From positions 62,001-126,000 of the forward strand of contig BMTH01000016.1 of the NCBI GenBank assembly GCA_014649575.1: a stretch of 64,000 nucleotides of DNA. The letters run 5' to 3'. The notes beneath the pieces are model-generated. The model saw only the letters and a list, made by a program, of their open reading frames with translations. It was not told where the DNA came from and did not search any database. How positions within the stretch are numbered: position 1 is the stretch's first letter; every line of letters starts with the position of its first letter. Origin of the DNA: Streptomyces griseoincarnatus (GTDB lineage Bacteria; Actinomycetota; Actinomycetes; Streptomycetales; Streptomycetaceae). Shown here one piece after another: positions 25,069 through 33,995 of the stretch. Position numbers and translations under genes: made by a program.

Positions 25069-25105
25069 GTGCCGACGGCGGTGCCCGGCGTCCCGGGACG
25101 CGAGC

Positions 25106-25459
25106 TCAGGTCCAGAGGACCGCGATGAAGACGTTCGCCACGGTCAGCAGGCCGACCAGGCCGAAGGCGCCCTTGTCCACCTTCTCCTCGTCCCGCTTCA
25201 CGTAGACCAGGCCCAGGATCACGATCAGCAGCGCCAGCTTCACGCCGATCTTGATGTGGTCGACGGAGTGGTCCTGAGCCTCGTTGAGGCCCACGAGGGC
25301 GACGCCTGTGACCAGCATCGTCAGCGCGCCGTGCAGCATCGCGGGGACGAAGCGGGCGGTGCCCGCGCCCATCGCCTTCATCTGGGTGAGGAAGCCGCCG
25401 AGCAGCGACGCGATGCCGATGATGTGCAGACCGACGAATATGTGGAGGAGTACGTCCAT
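25106..25459 (-). CDS. Small four-helix membrane protein
   Basis: A protein of 117 residues with four hydrophobic helices (about 4-24, 38-60, 70-88 and 97-116). Two His lie in the first helix (LLHIFVGLHIIGIA) and one in the second region. A cytoplasmic loop YVKRDEEKVDKG sits between helices three and four. I do not recognise a named family. The His pattern could bind haem or metal, but that is a guess. It lies alone between the two NlpC/P60 genes on the opposite strand. Confidence 0.85.
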   Translation of the reverse strand: MDVLLHIFVGLHIIGIASLLGGFLTQMKAMGAGTARFVPAMLHGALTMLVTGVALVGLNEAQDHSVDHIKIGVKLALLIVILGLVYVKRDEEKVDKGAFGLVGLLTVANVFIAVLWT

Positions 25460-25714
25460 GAGGCCGGAGCCTAGCCAGGGGCGTTCCCTAGCATTCCGCC
25501 GCCCTCGCCTTTCCCACCTTCACCACATCGGTCATCACCCTGAGTGAGAACGCTGCACCACGCACGGCTCATTGGTCACTTACGGTCACCCGACGGTCCG
25601 TGGACGACAGTTCCGCACAACCCGTATCCCGCGCCGCGCGGCCGGGCCTAGCGTCCTGCCCCAGGTGACCGGCTCCGCATCGCCGCTCGGGCCAGGAGCG
25701 GCGGCCGGACACCA

Positions 25715-25796
25715 CCGCCGAGGAAAGGGTCCGGCGGCGGACGGCTCCCCTGTCTCCCCGCCGCCGGACCGCCGGGCAGTCGTCCGGGCTCGGCGG
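25715..25796 (+). promoter_or_regulatory. Structured leader of second NlpC/P60 gene
   Basis: The closing stem CCGCCGAG (25715-25722) pairs with CTCGGCGG (25789-25796). Inside it a perfect 12-bp hairpin pairs GTCCGGCGGCGG (25729-25740) with CCGCCGCCGGAC (25758-25769), and a small CCGG/CCGG stem follows. The fold ends 27 bases before the start codon. It lacks the ydaO consensus seen at 23664-23815. The rest of the 364-base gap (25460-25823) holds no gene. Confidence 0.5.
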
Positions 25797-25823
25797 GCGT
25801 CAACGGAGAGGACGGCTGCAAGG

Positions 25824-26870
25824 GTGGCAGCGCACCGCAGGTCACGGCAGCGCCCGGTGGGCGGCACCACGGCCCGCGCGGCCGTCACCGTCGTCCTGGC
25901 GGGAACGGCCACGGCGGCCGGTTTCGACGGAGCGGCACACGCGGCTCCGCGGCCGGCGCCCGCGGGCGCCGACGTGGACCGCCTGTACCGCGAGGCCGAG
26001 GTCGCCACCGAGAAGTACAACGGCGCCAAGGAGAGGGCGGATTCGGCGCGGGAGCGGCTGCGCGACCTCCAGGACGAGACGGCCCGCGCCCAGGCGCGGC
26101 TCAACAAGGCCCGCGAGGCCCTCGGGGCGGTCGCGGCGGCGCAGTACCGCGCCGGGGGCCTCGACCCCGCCCTGCGGCTGATGCTGTCCGACGACCCGGA
26201 CGCCTACCTCGACGGCGCGGCCCTCGCCGAACGCGCCGGCAGCCGCCACCACGCCGAGCTGGGCCGGGTGCGCGCCCAGCTCCGGGAGATCGAGAAGCTG
26301 CGCGGCGCGGCCCGCGTCGAGGTGAAGACGCTCACCACCCGCCGGGCCGAACTCGGGCGCCACAGGCGGACGATCACCGAGAAGCTGTCCGCCGCCCGCC
26401 AGGCGCTGTCCCGGATGTCGCCCGAGGAGCGCGCCGGGATCACCGGCGGCACGGGCCGCGCCGCCCGCTCGGCCGGCGGTACGGCCCGGGACACCGCCCT
26501 GTCCCTGTCGCAGGCGCCGAACGCCCGCGCCGCGCAGGCCGTCGCGTACGCGCACCAGAAGCTCGGCAGCCCCTATGTGTGGGGCGCGACCGGCCCGGAC
26601 GCCTTCGACTGCTCGGGCCTCGTGCTGGCCGCGTACCGCTCCGCCGGCGTCTCCCTGCCGCGCACGACGTACGCGCAGATCGACGCGGGCCGCCGGGTCT
26701 CCCGCTCCGAACTGCTCCCCGGCGACCTGGTGTTCTTCTACTCCGGCATCAGCCACGTGGGCCTCTACATCGGCAACGGGCAGATGATCCACGCACCGAA
26801 CCCCTCGGCCCCGGTCCGCGTCGCCCCCGTCGACCAGATGCCGTTCGCGGGGGCGACGCGGGTGGTGTGA
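25824..26870 (+). CDS. Secreted NlpC/P60 cell-wall hydrolase, second copy
   Basis: A protein of 348 residues. A signal peptide ends near GAAHAAPRP (about 40). A coiled coil follows (about 50-220, shorter and more Arg-rich than in the first copy), then the NlpC/P60 domain with Cys263 in FDCSGL and His311 in SHVGLYIGN. It is clearly paralogous to 23837-25003 (shared YREAE.ATEKYNGAKE, SPYVWGATGP, GVSLPRTTY). The GTG at 25824 was chosen because VAAHRRS matches the start of the first copy; GGAGAGGA lies 11 bases upstream. Its leader differs from that of the first copy. Confidence 0.9.
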   Translation: MAAHRRSRQRPVGGTTARAAVTVVLAGTATAAGFDGAAHAAPRPAPAGADVDRLYREAEVATEKYNGAKERADSARERLRDLQDETARAQARLNKAREALGAVAAAQYRAGGLDPALRLMLSDDPDAYLDGAALAERAGSRHHAELGRVRAQLREIEKLRGAARVEVKTLTTRRAELGRHRRTITEKLSAARQALSRMSPEERAGITGGTGRAARSAGGTARDTALSLSQAPNARAAQAVAYAHQKLGSPYVWGATGPDAFDCSGLVLAAYRSAGVSLPRTTYAQIDAGRRVSRSELLPGDLVFFYSGISHVGLYIGNGQMIHAPNPSAPVRVAPVDQMPFAGATRVV

Positions 26871-26902
26871 CCGTGCGTGTCAGGCCGGGGCGGTCCGGCG
26901 AC

Positions 26903-27646
26903 TCAGACCAGGCGGCGGGCCGTCGCCCAGCGGGTCAGCTCATGGCGGTTGGACAGCTGCAGCTTGCGCAGCACCGCGGACACATGCGACTCCACCGTCT
27001 TCACCGAGATGAACAGCTGCTTGGCGATCTCCTTGTAGGCGTAACCGCGGGCGATCAGCCGCAGCACCTCCCGTTCGCGCTGGGTGAGACGGTCGAGGTC
27101 CTCGTCGACCGGCGGGGCGTCCGTGGACGCGAAAGCGTCCAGCACGAACCCGGCCAGCCGCGGCGAGAACACCGCGTCGCCCTCCTGCACCCGGAAGATC
27201 GAGTCGACGAGGTCGGCACCCGTGATCGTCTTGGTGACGTAGCCGCGCGCGCCGGACCGGATGACGCCGATGACGTCCTCCGCCGCGTCCGACACGGACA
27301 GCGCGAGGAAGCGCACCGGCCGCTCCGGGTCACCCATCAACGACGTGGAGCGCCGCAGCACTTCCACACCACCGCCCCCGGGCAGGTGCACGTCGAGCAG
27401 CACCACCTCCGGCCGGGTCGCGGTGATGACCGTGACCGCCTGGTCGACGTCGGCGGCCTCGCCGACCACTTCGACGCCGGTCTGCTCGGTCTGCCCGATC
27501 TCCGCCTGGACCCCCGTACGGAACATGCGGTGGTCGTCGACGAGGACCACGCGCACATGGCGCCGCCCGGTGCCGCCGGCCGGCTCCGCGGTCCCGTCCG
27601 CCGGTACCGCTTCCGCCGCTGCGTTCGCCTCGGTCGGCTCACTCAT
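26903..27646 (-). CDS. LuxR/NarL-family response regulator
   Basis: A protein of 247 residues. A Pro/Ala-rich N-terminus of ~28 residues precedes the receiver domain. Acidic residues Asp37-Asp38 and the phosphoacceptor Asp85 (LLDVHLPGGG) are visible, as are the conserved Ser and Lys (YVTKTI). The C-terminal LuxR helix-turn-helix reads LTQREREVLRLIARGYAYKE then VKTVESHVSAVLRKL. Its ATG overlaps the kinase stop in ATGA, so kinase and regulator are coupled. An 11-mer repeated in front of both the kinase and the facing PspC gene is a candidate binding site. Confidence 0.95.
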   Translation of the reverse strand: MSEPTEANAAAEAVPADGTAEPAGGTGRRHVRVVLVDDHRMFRTGVQAEIGQTEQTGVEVVGEAADVDQAVTVITATRPEVVLLDVHLPGGGGVEVLRRSTSLMGDPERPVRFLALSVSDAAEDVIGVIRSGARGYVTKTITGADLVDSIFRVQEGDAVFSPRLAGFVLDAFASTDAPPVDEDLDRLTQREREVLRLIARGYAYKEIAKQLFISVKTVESHVSAVLRKLQLSNRHELTRWATARRLV

Positions 27647-28935
27647 GACGTCTTCTCCGCCCTCTCCATCTCCAGCTCGACCTCGGTGCCCCCGTCCGGC
27701 ACCGCGCGCAGCCGCGCCGTGCCGCCGTTGCGTTCCATGCGGCCGATGATCGATTCTCTGACGCCCATACGGTCGGCGGGTATCGAGTCGAGGTCGAACC
27801 CGGGGCCGCGGTCCCGGACGGACACGAACACCGTTCTTCCCTCGACCTCCGCGTAGACCTGGACCGCGCCTCCCTCGCCACCGTACTTGGCGGCGTTGAC
27901 CATCGCTTCCCTCGCGGCCTGCATCTGCGCGCCGATCTTCTCGTCCAGGGGGCAGTCGCCCACGACGACGACCTCCAGGGGGACGCCGTGCTTGTCCTCG
28001 ACCTCGGCGGCGTTGCGCTTGACGGCCTCGGCGAGGGTGGCGGGCTCCTCGTCCTCGTCCTTGCCGTTCCCCTCCGGTTTGTAGAGCCAGGCGCGCAGGT
28101 CGCGCTCCTGGGCCCGCGCCAGGCGGCGCACCTCGCCGGGGCTGTCCGCGTTGCGCTGGATCAGGGTGAGGGTGTGCAGCACGGAGTCGTGGACGTGGGC
28201 GGCGACCTCGGCGCGCTCCTGCGCGCGGATGCGCATGAGGCGCTCCTCGGAGAGGTCCTGGGTCATACGGACGAGGTAGGGCCCGGCGAGCAGGGTGACG
28301 CCGACGAGGACCGCGAGGGCGGCCTGCAGAACCGCGCCGAGGTGGCTGCCGGAGCCGCGCAGGACGAAGATGCCGGAGGCGCCCGCCGTCACCAGCAGCA
28401 CGCCCGCCACCGCCCGCAGCAGCGTGACCGTCCGCCTGCGGCGGCCGACCTCCATCCAGCGGGCCCTGCGGGCGTTGTCCGCCTGCCGCCACACCAGGGC
28501 CACGCCCGCGCCGACCAGGACGGTCGGCCACAGGTAGGCCCGGGCGCCGTTGGTGAGGTTCACGCTGCCCACGAAGATCATGGCCACCACGACCATGAGC
28601 AGCAGGGCGACGATCTGCCCCTTGTCCGGTTTCCGCGTGACGAGTCTGCGGCGGCCGTCCGGGGTGGACTCGGTGGTGACGGGTGCGTGCGGCTTCTGCG
28701 CGTCGACGCCACCCACCCCGAGCGGCACGAAGAACCAGAACGCGGCGTACAGCAGGGCCCCGAGACCGTCGGCCATGAACAGGGCGACGAACGCGAGGCG
28801 CACCCAGATCACGGGCAGGCCGAGATGCCCGGCGAGCCCCCGCGCCACTCCCCCGAGCCAGCGTCCGTCACTGCTGCGGTAGAGCTTGCGCGGCGGCCGC
28901 GGCTCGGCGAGGGGCGCTGCTGCGGCTTCCGACAT
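27643..28935 (-). CDS. PspC-domain histidine kinase
   Basis: A protein of 430 residues. An N-terminal PspC domain (about 17-78, KLYRSSDGRWLGGVARGLAG) is followed by further membrane segments at about 106-126, 134-150, 172-192 and 203-221. The HisKA_3 dimerisation helix has His249 in AHVHDSVLHTL. The HATPase domain has EAMVNAAKYGG and DRGPGFDLDSI. The ATG at 28935 lacks a clear ribosome binding site; an in-frame ATG ten-odd codons upstream is the alternative. It forms a two-component system with the overlapping LuxR regulator. The PspC fusion suggests envelope-stress sensing, by family. Confidence 0.92.
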   Translation of the reverse strand: MSEAAAAPLAEPRPPRKLYRSSDGRWLGGVARGLAGHLGLPVIWVRLAFVALFMADGLGALLYAAFWFFVPLGVGGVDAQKPHAPVTTESTPDGRRRLVTRKPDKGQIVALLLMVVVAMIFVGSVNLTNGARAYLWPTVLVGAGVALVWRQADNARRARWMEVGRRRRTVTLLRAVAGVLLVTAGASGIFVLRGSGSHLGAVLQAALAVLVGVTLLAGPYLVRMTQDLSEERLMRIRAQERAEVAAHVHDSVLHTLTLIQRNADSPGEVRRLARAQERDLRAWLYKPEGNGKDEDEEPATLAEAVKRNAAEVEDKHGVPLEVVVVGDCPLDEKIGAQMQAAREAMVNAAKYGGEGGAVQVYAEVEGRTVFVSVRDRGPGFDLDSIPADRMGVRESIIGRMERNGGTARLRAVPDGGTEVELEMERAEKTS

Positions 28936-29320
28936 GCCAACGATGGTCACACGCCGAGCAATCCAGGGCATCAGGGTCCGCCCCGGAGACTCCCCTGATC
29001 TCGACGTGAGGGTCGGCTGCAGCCGGGTCGGCGGTGCCGACGGCACCGGACGCCGGGGCGCATGCCCTGGGCCCCGGGCACACCGGGGCGTGCAGCCCCG
29101 GACCTCGGAGGCTCGCCCGGACCGCAGGGCGGTTCGCGGCGGACCGGGAGTCGCCCGGCCCCCGGCCACAGCGGCACCCTGCCCTGGACCGCGGGGCGTC
29201 CGCCGAAGGCCTGGACCCTCGCCCCCGCCGTCCCCGAGGCCCGCCTCGGGGGCGGATATCAGGGTCCGGCCAGGGTCGTTCCGACTGCCGCTCGGGCGGC
29301 TCGGCCGTCACCATGGACGC
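28936..29320. promoter_or_regulatory. Divergent promoter region with shared ATCAGGGTCCG motif
   Basis: 385 bases between the kinase gene and the facing PspC gene. The 11-mer ATCAGGGTCCG occurs at 28970-28980 and again at 29258-29268, 35 and 53 bases from the two start codons. At the first site it is the left half of an inverted repeat (ATCAGGG ... CCCTGAT, 28970-28999). At the second it is followed by another AGGGTC. These are plausible sites for the response regulator. Confidence 0.5.
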
Positions 29321-30730
29321 ATGACGGATCACCAGCATGCCGCGCCGGGCCCGGGACCGCGTCCCGGGTCCGGGCCCGGGACGCCCGCCGCGGAGCCCTC
29401 GCGTGCGGGCGCGGGGAAGGAGGGGACGGCCGGCGCACCGGCGGGGGCCGTCGACCCCGGCCGGCACTTCCGGCGCGACCGGCGGCACCAGATGTTCGGC
29501 GGAGTGTGCTCCGGTCTCGCCCGGCAGTACGACATGGACCCGGTGATCTTCCGGATCACGCTCGCCGTGCTGTCCGCGACCGGCGGCATCGGCCTCATCT
29601 TCTACGGCTTCGCCTGGCTGTTCGTCCCGTACGACGACGAGGACGAGAACCAGGTCCGCCGGCTGCTCACCGGCCGGGTCGACGGCCACACGCTGGCCGC
29701 GGTCCTCTTCGCGCTGGTCGGCTGCGGCGTCTTCCTGTCCATGCTGAGCAACGACGGGGTGCTGAGCTTCGCCGTCATACTGTCCCTGCTGCTCGCGGGC
29801 GCCGCCTACTGGTCGCGGCGGCGCGGTACGCCGAGCCCGGACCCGATAGCCGCGCAGGCCGCCGCCGACGCCCCGCCGGAGCCGCAGGCTCCGCCCGTTC
29901 CGGCCGCGTATCCGTCGTGGTGGCGCGAGCCCATCGTCAAGGACGGCACCTACGTCGGGGGCACGGGTTACCTGTGGGGCCCCGAGGACTCGCGGGACCT
30001 GGACATCGCCACCGCGGTCGGCGTCGGCGTCCGCTCCGGGAGCGGCGGCGCGAAAGACGTGTGGCGCCCGCCGCAGGCGCGCCCGCCCAAGCCGGCAGGG
30101 CCTCGCGGGATCGGCGGCTGGGTCTTCCTGTTCGCGCTGCTCGCGGCCGGTCTGGGCACGGGCCTCACCTGGGAGACGCAGCCCCTCGGCACCAGCCTGC
30201 AGACGGGTCTGGCGTGCGCCCTCGGTGTCATCGGCCTCGGGATCGCCGTCAGCGCCTTCCTCGGCCGCACGGGAGCCGGGTCGATCGTCCTCGCGGTCCT
30301 CACGGCGGGCCTGCTCGCCGGATCGACCGCCATGCCCGACGACATCGGGACGGACTGGACCCGCACGGGCTGGCGGCCCGCCTCGGTCGCGCAGATCCGC
30401 CCCGTGTACGACCTGGGCGCCGGCGAGGGGAAGCTGGACCTGTCGGCGGTCCGCGTCCCCGCGGGTGACACGGTCTCCACCCAGGTCGAGGTGGGACTGG
30501 GCCGTATCCATGTGATCGTCCCCCGGGACGCGACCGTGCGGCTGCACGTCGAGGTCGGGCTCGGTGACATTCAAGTGCCGGGCGACGGACGGAAGGACGT
30601 GGACGTGGCGCCGGGCAAATACAAGGAGATGACCCTGGAGCCGCCCCCGGGCGCCGGGAAGGCGGGCACGCTGCGGCTCGATCTCCGGGTCGGCGCGGGG
30701 CAGGCGGAGGTGAGCCGTGCTGCGTCATGA
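29321..30730 (+). CDS. PspC-domain membrane protein with C-terminal adhesin-like beta repeat
   Basis: A protein of 469 residues. A Pro/Gly/Ala-rich N-terminus is followed by a PspC domain (about 45-110, RDRRHQMFGGVCSGLARQYDMD). Further membrane helices lie at about 125-165 and 262-345. The C-terminal soluble part (about 355-469) carries repeated VEVGLG(R/D)I and LRVGAG turns, a short beta solenoid as in DUF4097/LiaF-like domains. It faces the PspC kinase operon and is coupled to the next small gene. By analogy to LiaF it may modulate the facing kinase; this is inference. Confidence 0.88.
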   Translation: MTDHQHAAPGPGPRPGSGPGTPAAEPSRAGAGKEGTAGAPAGAVDPGRHFRRDRRHQMFGGVCSGLARQYDMDPVIFRITLAVLSATGGIGLIFYGFAWLFVPYDDEDENQVRRLLTGRVDGHTLAAVLFALVGCGVFLSMLSNDGVLSFAVILSLLLAGAAYWSRRRGTPSPDPIAAQAAADAPPEPQAPPVPAAYPSWWREPIVKDGTYVGGTGYLWGPEDSRDLDIATAVGVGVRSGSGGAKDVWRPPQARPPKPAGPRGIGGWVFLFALLAAGLGTGLTWETQPLGTSLQTGLACALGVIGLGIAVSAFLGRTGAGSIVLAVLTAGLLAGSTAMPDDIGTDWTRTGWRPASVAQIRPVYDLGAGEGKLDLSAVRVPAGDTVSTQVEVGLGRIHVIVPRDATVRLHVEVGLGDIQVPGDGRKDVDVAPGKYKEMTLEPPPGAGKAGTLRLDLRVGAGQAEVSRAAS

Positions 30731-30968
30731 GTTCCAGCCCGGCCGGCTGGTCGCGGGCGCCGCGCTCGTCGCGGCGGCGGTGATCTACGGCGGGGACGCG
30801 GGAGGGGCCTGGGAGACACCGTGGTTCGTGGTGATCCCGCTCGTCGTGGGCGGCCTCTTCCTGGCCGGCGCGGTGGGTGCCGTCACCGGACTGGTGCGCC
30901 GCCGCCGCGTCCGCCCGGCCCCCGAAGGAGCGGACACGGCCGATCACGCGCCAACGACGGGAGGTTAG
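30717..30968 (+). CDS. Small two-helix membrane protein
   Basis: A protein of 83 residues with hydrophobic helices at about 11-26 and 35-58 and a basic tail (VRRRRVRP). It begins with a GTG that overlaps the end of the PspC gene by 14 bases, so it is translationally coupled. I do not recognise the family. Its stop overlaps the converging DoxX stop by four bases. Confidence 0.82.
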   Translation: MLRHEFQPGRLVAGAALVAAAVIYGGDAGGAWETPWFVVIPLVVGGLFLAGAVGAVTGLVRRRRVRPAPEGADTADHAPTTGG

Positions 30969-31486
30969 AAGGTTCCGCGCCGTCGCCGTGCGCGGAGGGC
31001 GGCGTCCACGGACAGCAGCGGGGCCCCGGCCAGGATCAGCGGGGTCCAGGCCATGAGGTACGGCAGGTCGTTGCCGTAGTAGTACGGCTCGGCGGCCCAG
31101 CTCACGGTCAGCCACAGGCTGAGCGAGATCAGCGCCCCGCCGAGGGCCGCGATCCGGGTGAGCAGCCCGATCAGGGTGCCGATGCCGACGGCCAGCTCGC
31201 CGAAGGCGATGGCGTAGCCGAAGCCGACGGGGCTCTCCAGCGCCATGTCGACCAGCGCGGGGATCGCGGAGGAGTCGCGGACGGCGCGCATCATGTCGCC
31301 GATCGACCCTGCCCCGGAGTCCTTGAGGAAGGCGCTGTCGGTGAGCTTGTCGAGACCGGCGTAGACGAAGGTGACGCCGAGGAAGATTCGCAGCGGCAGC
31401 AGGGCGTAGCGGGCGGCGGTGTCCCGCGGCCCGCCGGCGCCGTCGGGACGTGGGGTGTAACTGTCTGCGCGCCTGCCGTGCGTCAT
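30965..31486 (-). CDS. DoxX family membrane protein
   Basis: A protein of 173 residues with four membrane helices. The DoxX pattern is visible: LLPLRIFLGVTFVYAGLDKL, then GYAIAFGELAVGIGTLIGL, then ALISLSLWLTVSW. Members are linked to respiration and redox homeostasis, but no precise reaction is assigned. The ATG at 31486 has GAGAGG about eight bases upstream; a longer reading to 31597 is less well supported. Its stop (TAA) shares bases with the converging TAG at 30966-30968. Confidence 0.9.
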   Translation of the reverse strand: MTHGRRADSYTPRPDGAGGPRDTAARYALLPLRIFLGVTFVYAGLDKLTDSAFLKDSGAGSIGDMMRAVRDSSAIPALVDMALESPVGFGYAIAFGELAVGIGTLIGLLTRIAALGGALISLSLWLTVSWAAEPYYYGNDLPYLMAWTPLILAGAPLLSVDAALRARRRRGTF

Positions 31487-31627
31487 GTCGCCGCTGCCTC
31501 TCGACTCCGGGCCCACCTGGAGAGACCGAACGTACGGCAATCGGCGTGGGACGAACCCGGTCGACAGCGTTTCCTCAGGGAAGTGACAGCGGCTCACCAG
31601 CTACGGCGACGCTCCGCCGTCCCGCCG

Positions 31628-32908
31628 TCACTCCGTGACGTCGATGGCGTAGCGGTTGGTCTCCACGCCGGCCGCGGTGACCACCTGCACGTCGACCCGG
31701 CCGGGCTCCACGTCCGCGGGGACCGGCACGGTCAGCAGGTCGTCGGCCGGGTTGTCGAAGCCGCCCACCACCGGCACCAGCGGCACATGGACGTTCACCG
31801 GGCCGACCCGCACCACCATGCGCGCCAGCCGGTCCGCGCCCTGCGCCCCGGCCGGGACGAACCCGGTGCCGCGGATCTCGATGTCGTCGCCGGTACGGAT
31901 GGGCGCGTCCAGGTCGCCGGCCTCCCGGGCCCGCACCACGGAGAGGATCACCGGGCGCCCGCCCTCGGCGTACTTGCCCGCGAGGTAGGTGCCCGCCGAC
32001 ACCAGCACCACCACGGCCAGCCCCCAGGGCAGGTCGGGCAGCTGGTCGGGGCGGCGGGCCAGCCGTACGGCGGCGAAGGCGAGGGCGACGGCGTTGATGA
32101 CGACGTACTGGATGTCGGCGAAGCTGCCGCGTCCGGAGTCGTCGGTGAGCAGGTCGGCCGCCCTGGGCCGGTGGGCGCGCACCTTCTGGAGCCGCTGCCC
32201 CTGCACCCGCAGCCCGACGACCCGGCGCACCAGCACCGCGATCCCGCACACCACGGCCAGGACGGTCACGACTCCGGCGCCGCGGGCGAGTTCCAGGCCG
32301 TCGATCAGCGCGTCGCGCTCGCGGTGGTCGGAGGCGGCCGCGAGCCGCCCCACCAGCACGAGCACGGCGTACGCGACGAGCAGCACCCAGGAGCCCGCCA
32401 CCGCGCGGGACGTGGAGAGCCGGTTGTCCTCGCCGACGACCGGGGCGAGGGCGCCGCCGCGCGCCCGGTGGAACCAGGACGCCGCGGTGAGTGCCCCCGC
32501 CAGCAGCACCGCGGACAGCAGCCCTGCGGTGCGCGCGGAGGTCCAGCCCGCGCCGATCGCGGTGAGCGCCTGCACGAGCAGCAGCGCGAGGACCCCGGCC
32601 CAGACGACGACCGCGGTCCGCTGCCAGAGGCGGGTCAGCCAGGCGGCGCCTTCGGCCCGGCCGCGTTCGGCCACCGCCTCGGCGGCCTGGGCGAGTTCCT
32701 CGGAGACCCACTGCCGGGAGGCGGAGGCGGAGTGGGCCACCGCGGCAGGGAGTCCCTGGCCGGTGGCGTACTCGTCCCGCTTCACCAGGAACGCGGCGAC
32801 CGCGCGCCGATGCCCTTCACGCGCCCCGTGCGGACAGTCCCCGCAGGTGCAGCCACCTTCGTGGGCAGCCGGATCCGCTCCGCCCTGTCTCGCCTCCTGC
32901 ACCGCCAC
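31628..32908 (-). CDS. Membrane protein with C-terminal IPT/TIG-like domain
   Basis: A protein of 426 residues. The N-terminal ~90 residues are soluble, with a small Cys cluster CTCGDC and a helix (VSEELAQAAEAVAERGRAEG). About six membrane helices follow (95-335). The C-terminal ~90 residues look like a beta-sandwich of the IPT/TIG or similar type (DDIEIRGTGFVPAGAQ; VPADVEPGRVDVQVVT). I do not recognise a function. It is a single gene with its own promoter region (32909-33118 holds no gene). The start at 32908 is the first Met and is not supported by a strong ribosome binding site. Confidence 0.78.
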   Translation of the reverse strand: MAVQEARQGGADPAAHEGGCTCGDCPHGAREGHRRAVAAFLVKRDEYATGQGLPAAVAHSASASRQWVSEELAQAAEAVAERGRAEGAAWLTRLWQRTAVVVWAGVLALLLVQALTAIGAGWTSARTAGLLSAVLLAGALTAASWFHRARGGALAPVVGEDNRLSTSRAVAGSWVLLVAYAVLVLVGRLAAASDHRERDALIDGLELARGAGVVTVLAVVCGIAVLVRRVVGLRVQGQRLQKVRAHRPRAADLLTDDSGRGSFADIQYVVINAVALAFAAVRLARRPDQLPDLPWGLAVVVLVSAGTYLAGKYAEGGRPVILSVVRAREAGDLDAPIRTGDDIEIRGTGFVPAGAQGADRLARMVVRVGPVNVHVPLVPVVGGFDNPADDLLTVPVPADVEPGRVDVQVVTAAGVETNRYAIDVTE

Positions 32909-33118
32909 GCCCGAAGCCGCCTTCCCGCACTACCCGACACATCTCGACTCACCACGACCGCCCTCGGCGGCCCTCGGACAACTCCCCCGCATCGAGAGCG
33001 AATTGTGCCCTACGCCACGCCCGTCCCGTCCGCCGGGCCCGGCCCCCGAGGGTGAACCTCGAGGCATCGTGTTGACGCACGCCCCCGGCCCTCTCCCGCG
33101 CCCCCGCCATACGCGCGT

Positions 33119-33913
33119 TCAGTCCAGCAGATCCGGTTCGCTCCGTGTGATCTCCCGCCACATCGGCTGGTAGTTGATCCACGCCACCAGGTCACCGCCC
33201 AGCTGCTCCCGGGTGGCCACCGCCTGGCGGTGCTCGATCAGCACGGGACGGCCGGCCGCCCGCGCCGTGAGCTGCACCTGGCAGGAGCGTTCCATGGTCA
33301 TGAACCACCAGGCCGCCGCGTCCACCGAGTCGCCCACGGTCAGCAGCCCGTGGTTGCGCAGCACCAGCGCCTTGCGGCTGCCGAGGGCGGCGGCGATGCG
33401 GCGGCCCTCCTCGGGGTCGACGGTGACGGAGGTGTAGGCGTCGTAGAGGGCGTGGTCCTCGTAGAAGGCGCAGCTCTCCTGGGTGATCGGGTCGAGCAGC
33501 TCGCCGAGGGCGGCCAGCGCACGGCCGTGCACGGAGTGGCAGTGGGCGACGGCGACGACGTCCGGCCGGGCCGCGTGGACCTGGGCGTGGACGGCGAAGG
33601 CGGCCTGGTTAACGTGGTGTCCGCCCTCGACGACCTGGCCGTCCTGGTTGGCGAGCACCAGGTCGCTCACGGTGACGTGCCGGAACGGCATGCCGAACGG
33701 GTTGACCCAGAAGCAGTCGCTGAACTCGGGGTCGCGTGCGGTGATGTGCCCGGAGACGCCGTCCTCGTAGCCGAGCCGGCCGAACAGCCGCAACGCGCCC
33801 GCCAGCCGCTCCTTGCGGTGCCTGCGCTCGTCCTCGAGGGACTCGTGCATGGGCGGCATGGCGAAGTGCAGCTTGTCGGTGGGCACCGGCAGGGGCGGAG
33901 TGGGCCCGTGCAT
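33119..33913 (-). CDS. Class II aldolase/adducin family protein
   Basis: A protein of 264 residues. The metal-binding His cluster AHCHSVHG and a second His in LRNHGLLTVG are present, with the SGHITARDP substrate loop before them and a conserved Glu (QESCAFYEDHA). Relatives include fuculose-phosphate aldolase and sugar-phosphate decarboxylases. The substrate cannot be told. The ATG at 33913 follows GGGAGGAC, a good ribosome binding site. The facing gene is a flavin-type oxidase, with operator-like repeats between them. Confidence 0.9.
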   Translation of the reverse strand: MHGPTPPLPVPTDKLHFAMPPMHESLEDERRHRKERLAGALRLFGRLGYEDGVSGHITARDPEFSDCFWVNPFGMPFRHVTVSDLVLANQDGQVVEGGHHVNQAAFAVHAQVHAARPDVVAVAHCHSVHGRALAALGELLDPITQESCAFYEDHALYDAYTSVTVDPEEGRRIAAALGSRKALVLRNHGLLTVGDSVDAAAWWFMTMERSCQVQLTARAAGRPVLIEHRQAVATREQLGGDLVAWINYQPMWREITRSEPDLLD

Positions 33914-33995
33914 GAGTCCTCCCGCGGGGGGTTCGCGTACGGGGCGGAAGTTACCCGGGGGGCGCGCCGTACGACAGCTCTGTTCCGTAACACCG

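Noticed and set aside
31337..31360. TGTCGGTG match to the DNA-damage promoter inside the DoxX gene
   Set aside because: It lies within coding sequence and lacks the TAnnnT box at the right spacing.
33872..33895. TTGTCGGTG near the aldolase start as a damage promoter
   Set aside because: It is inside the gene and is followed by CAGGGG rather than TAnnnT.
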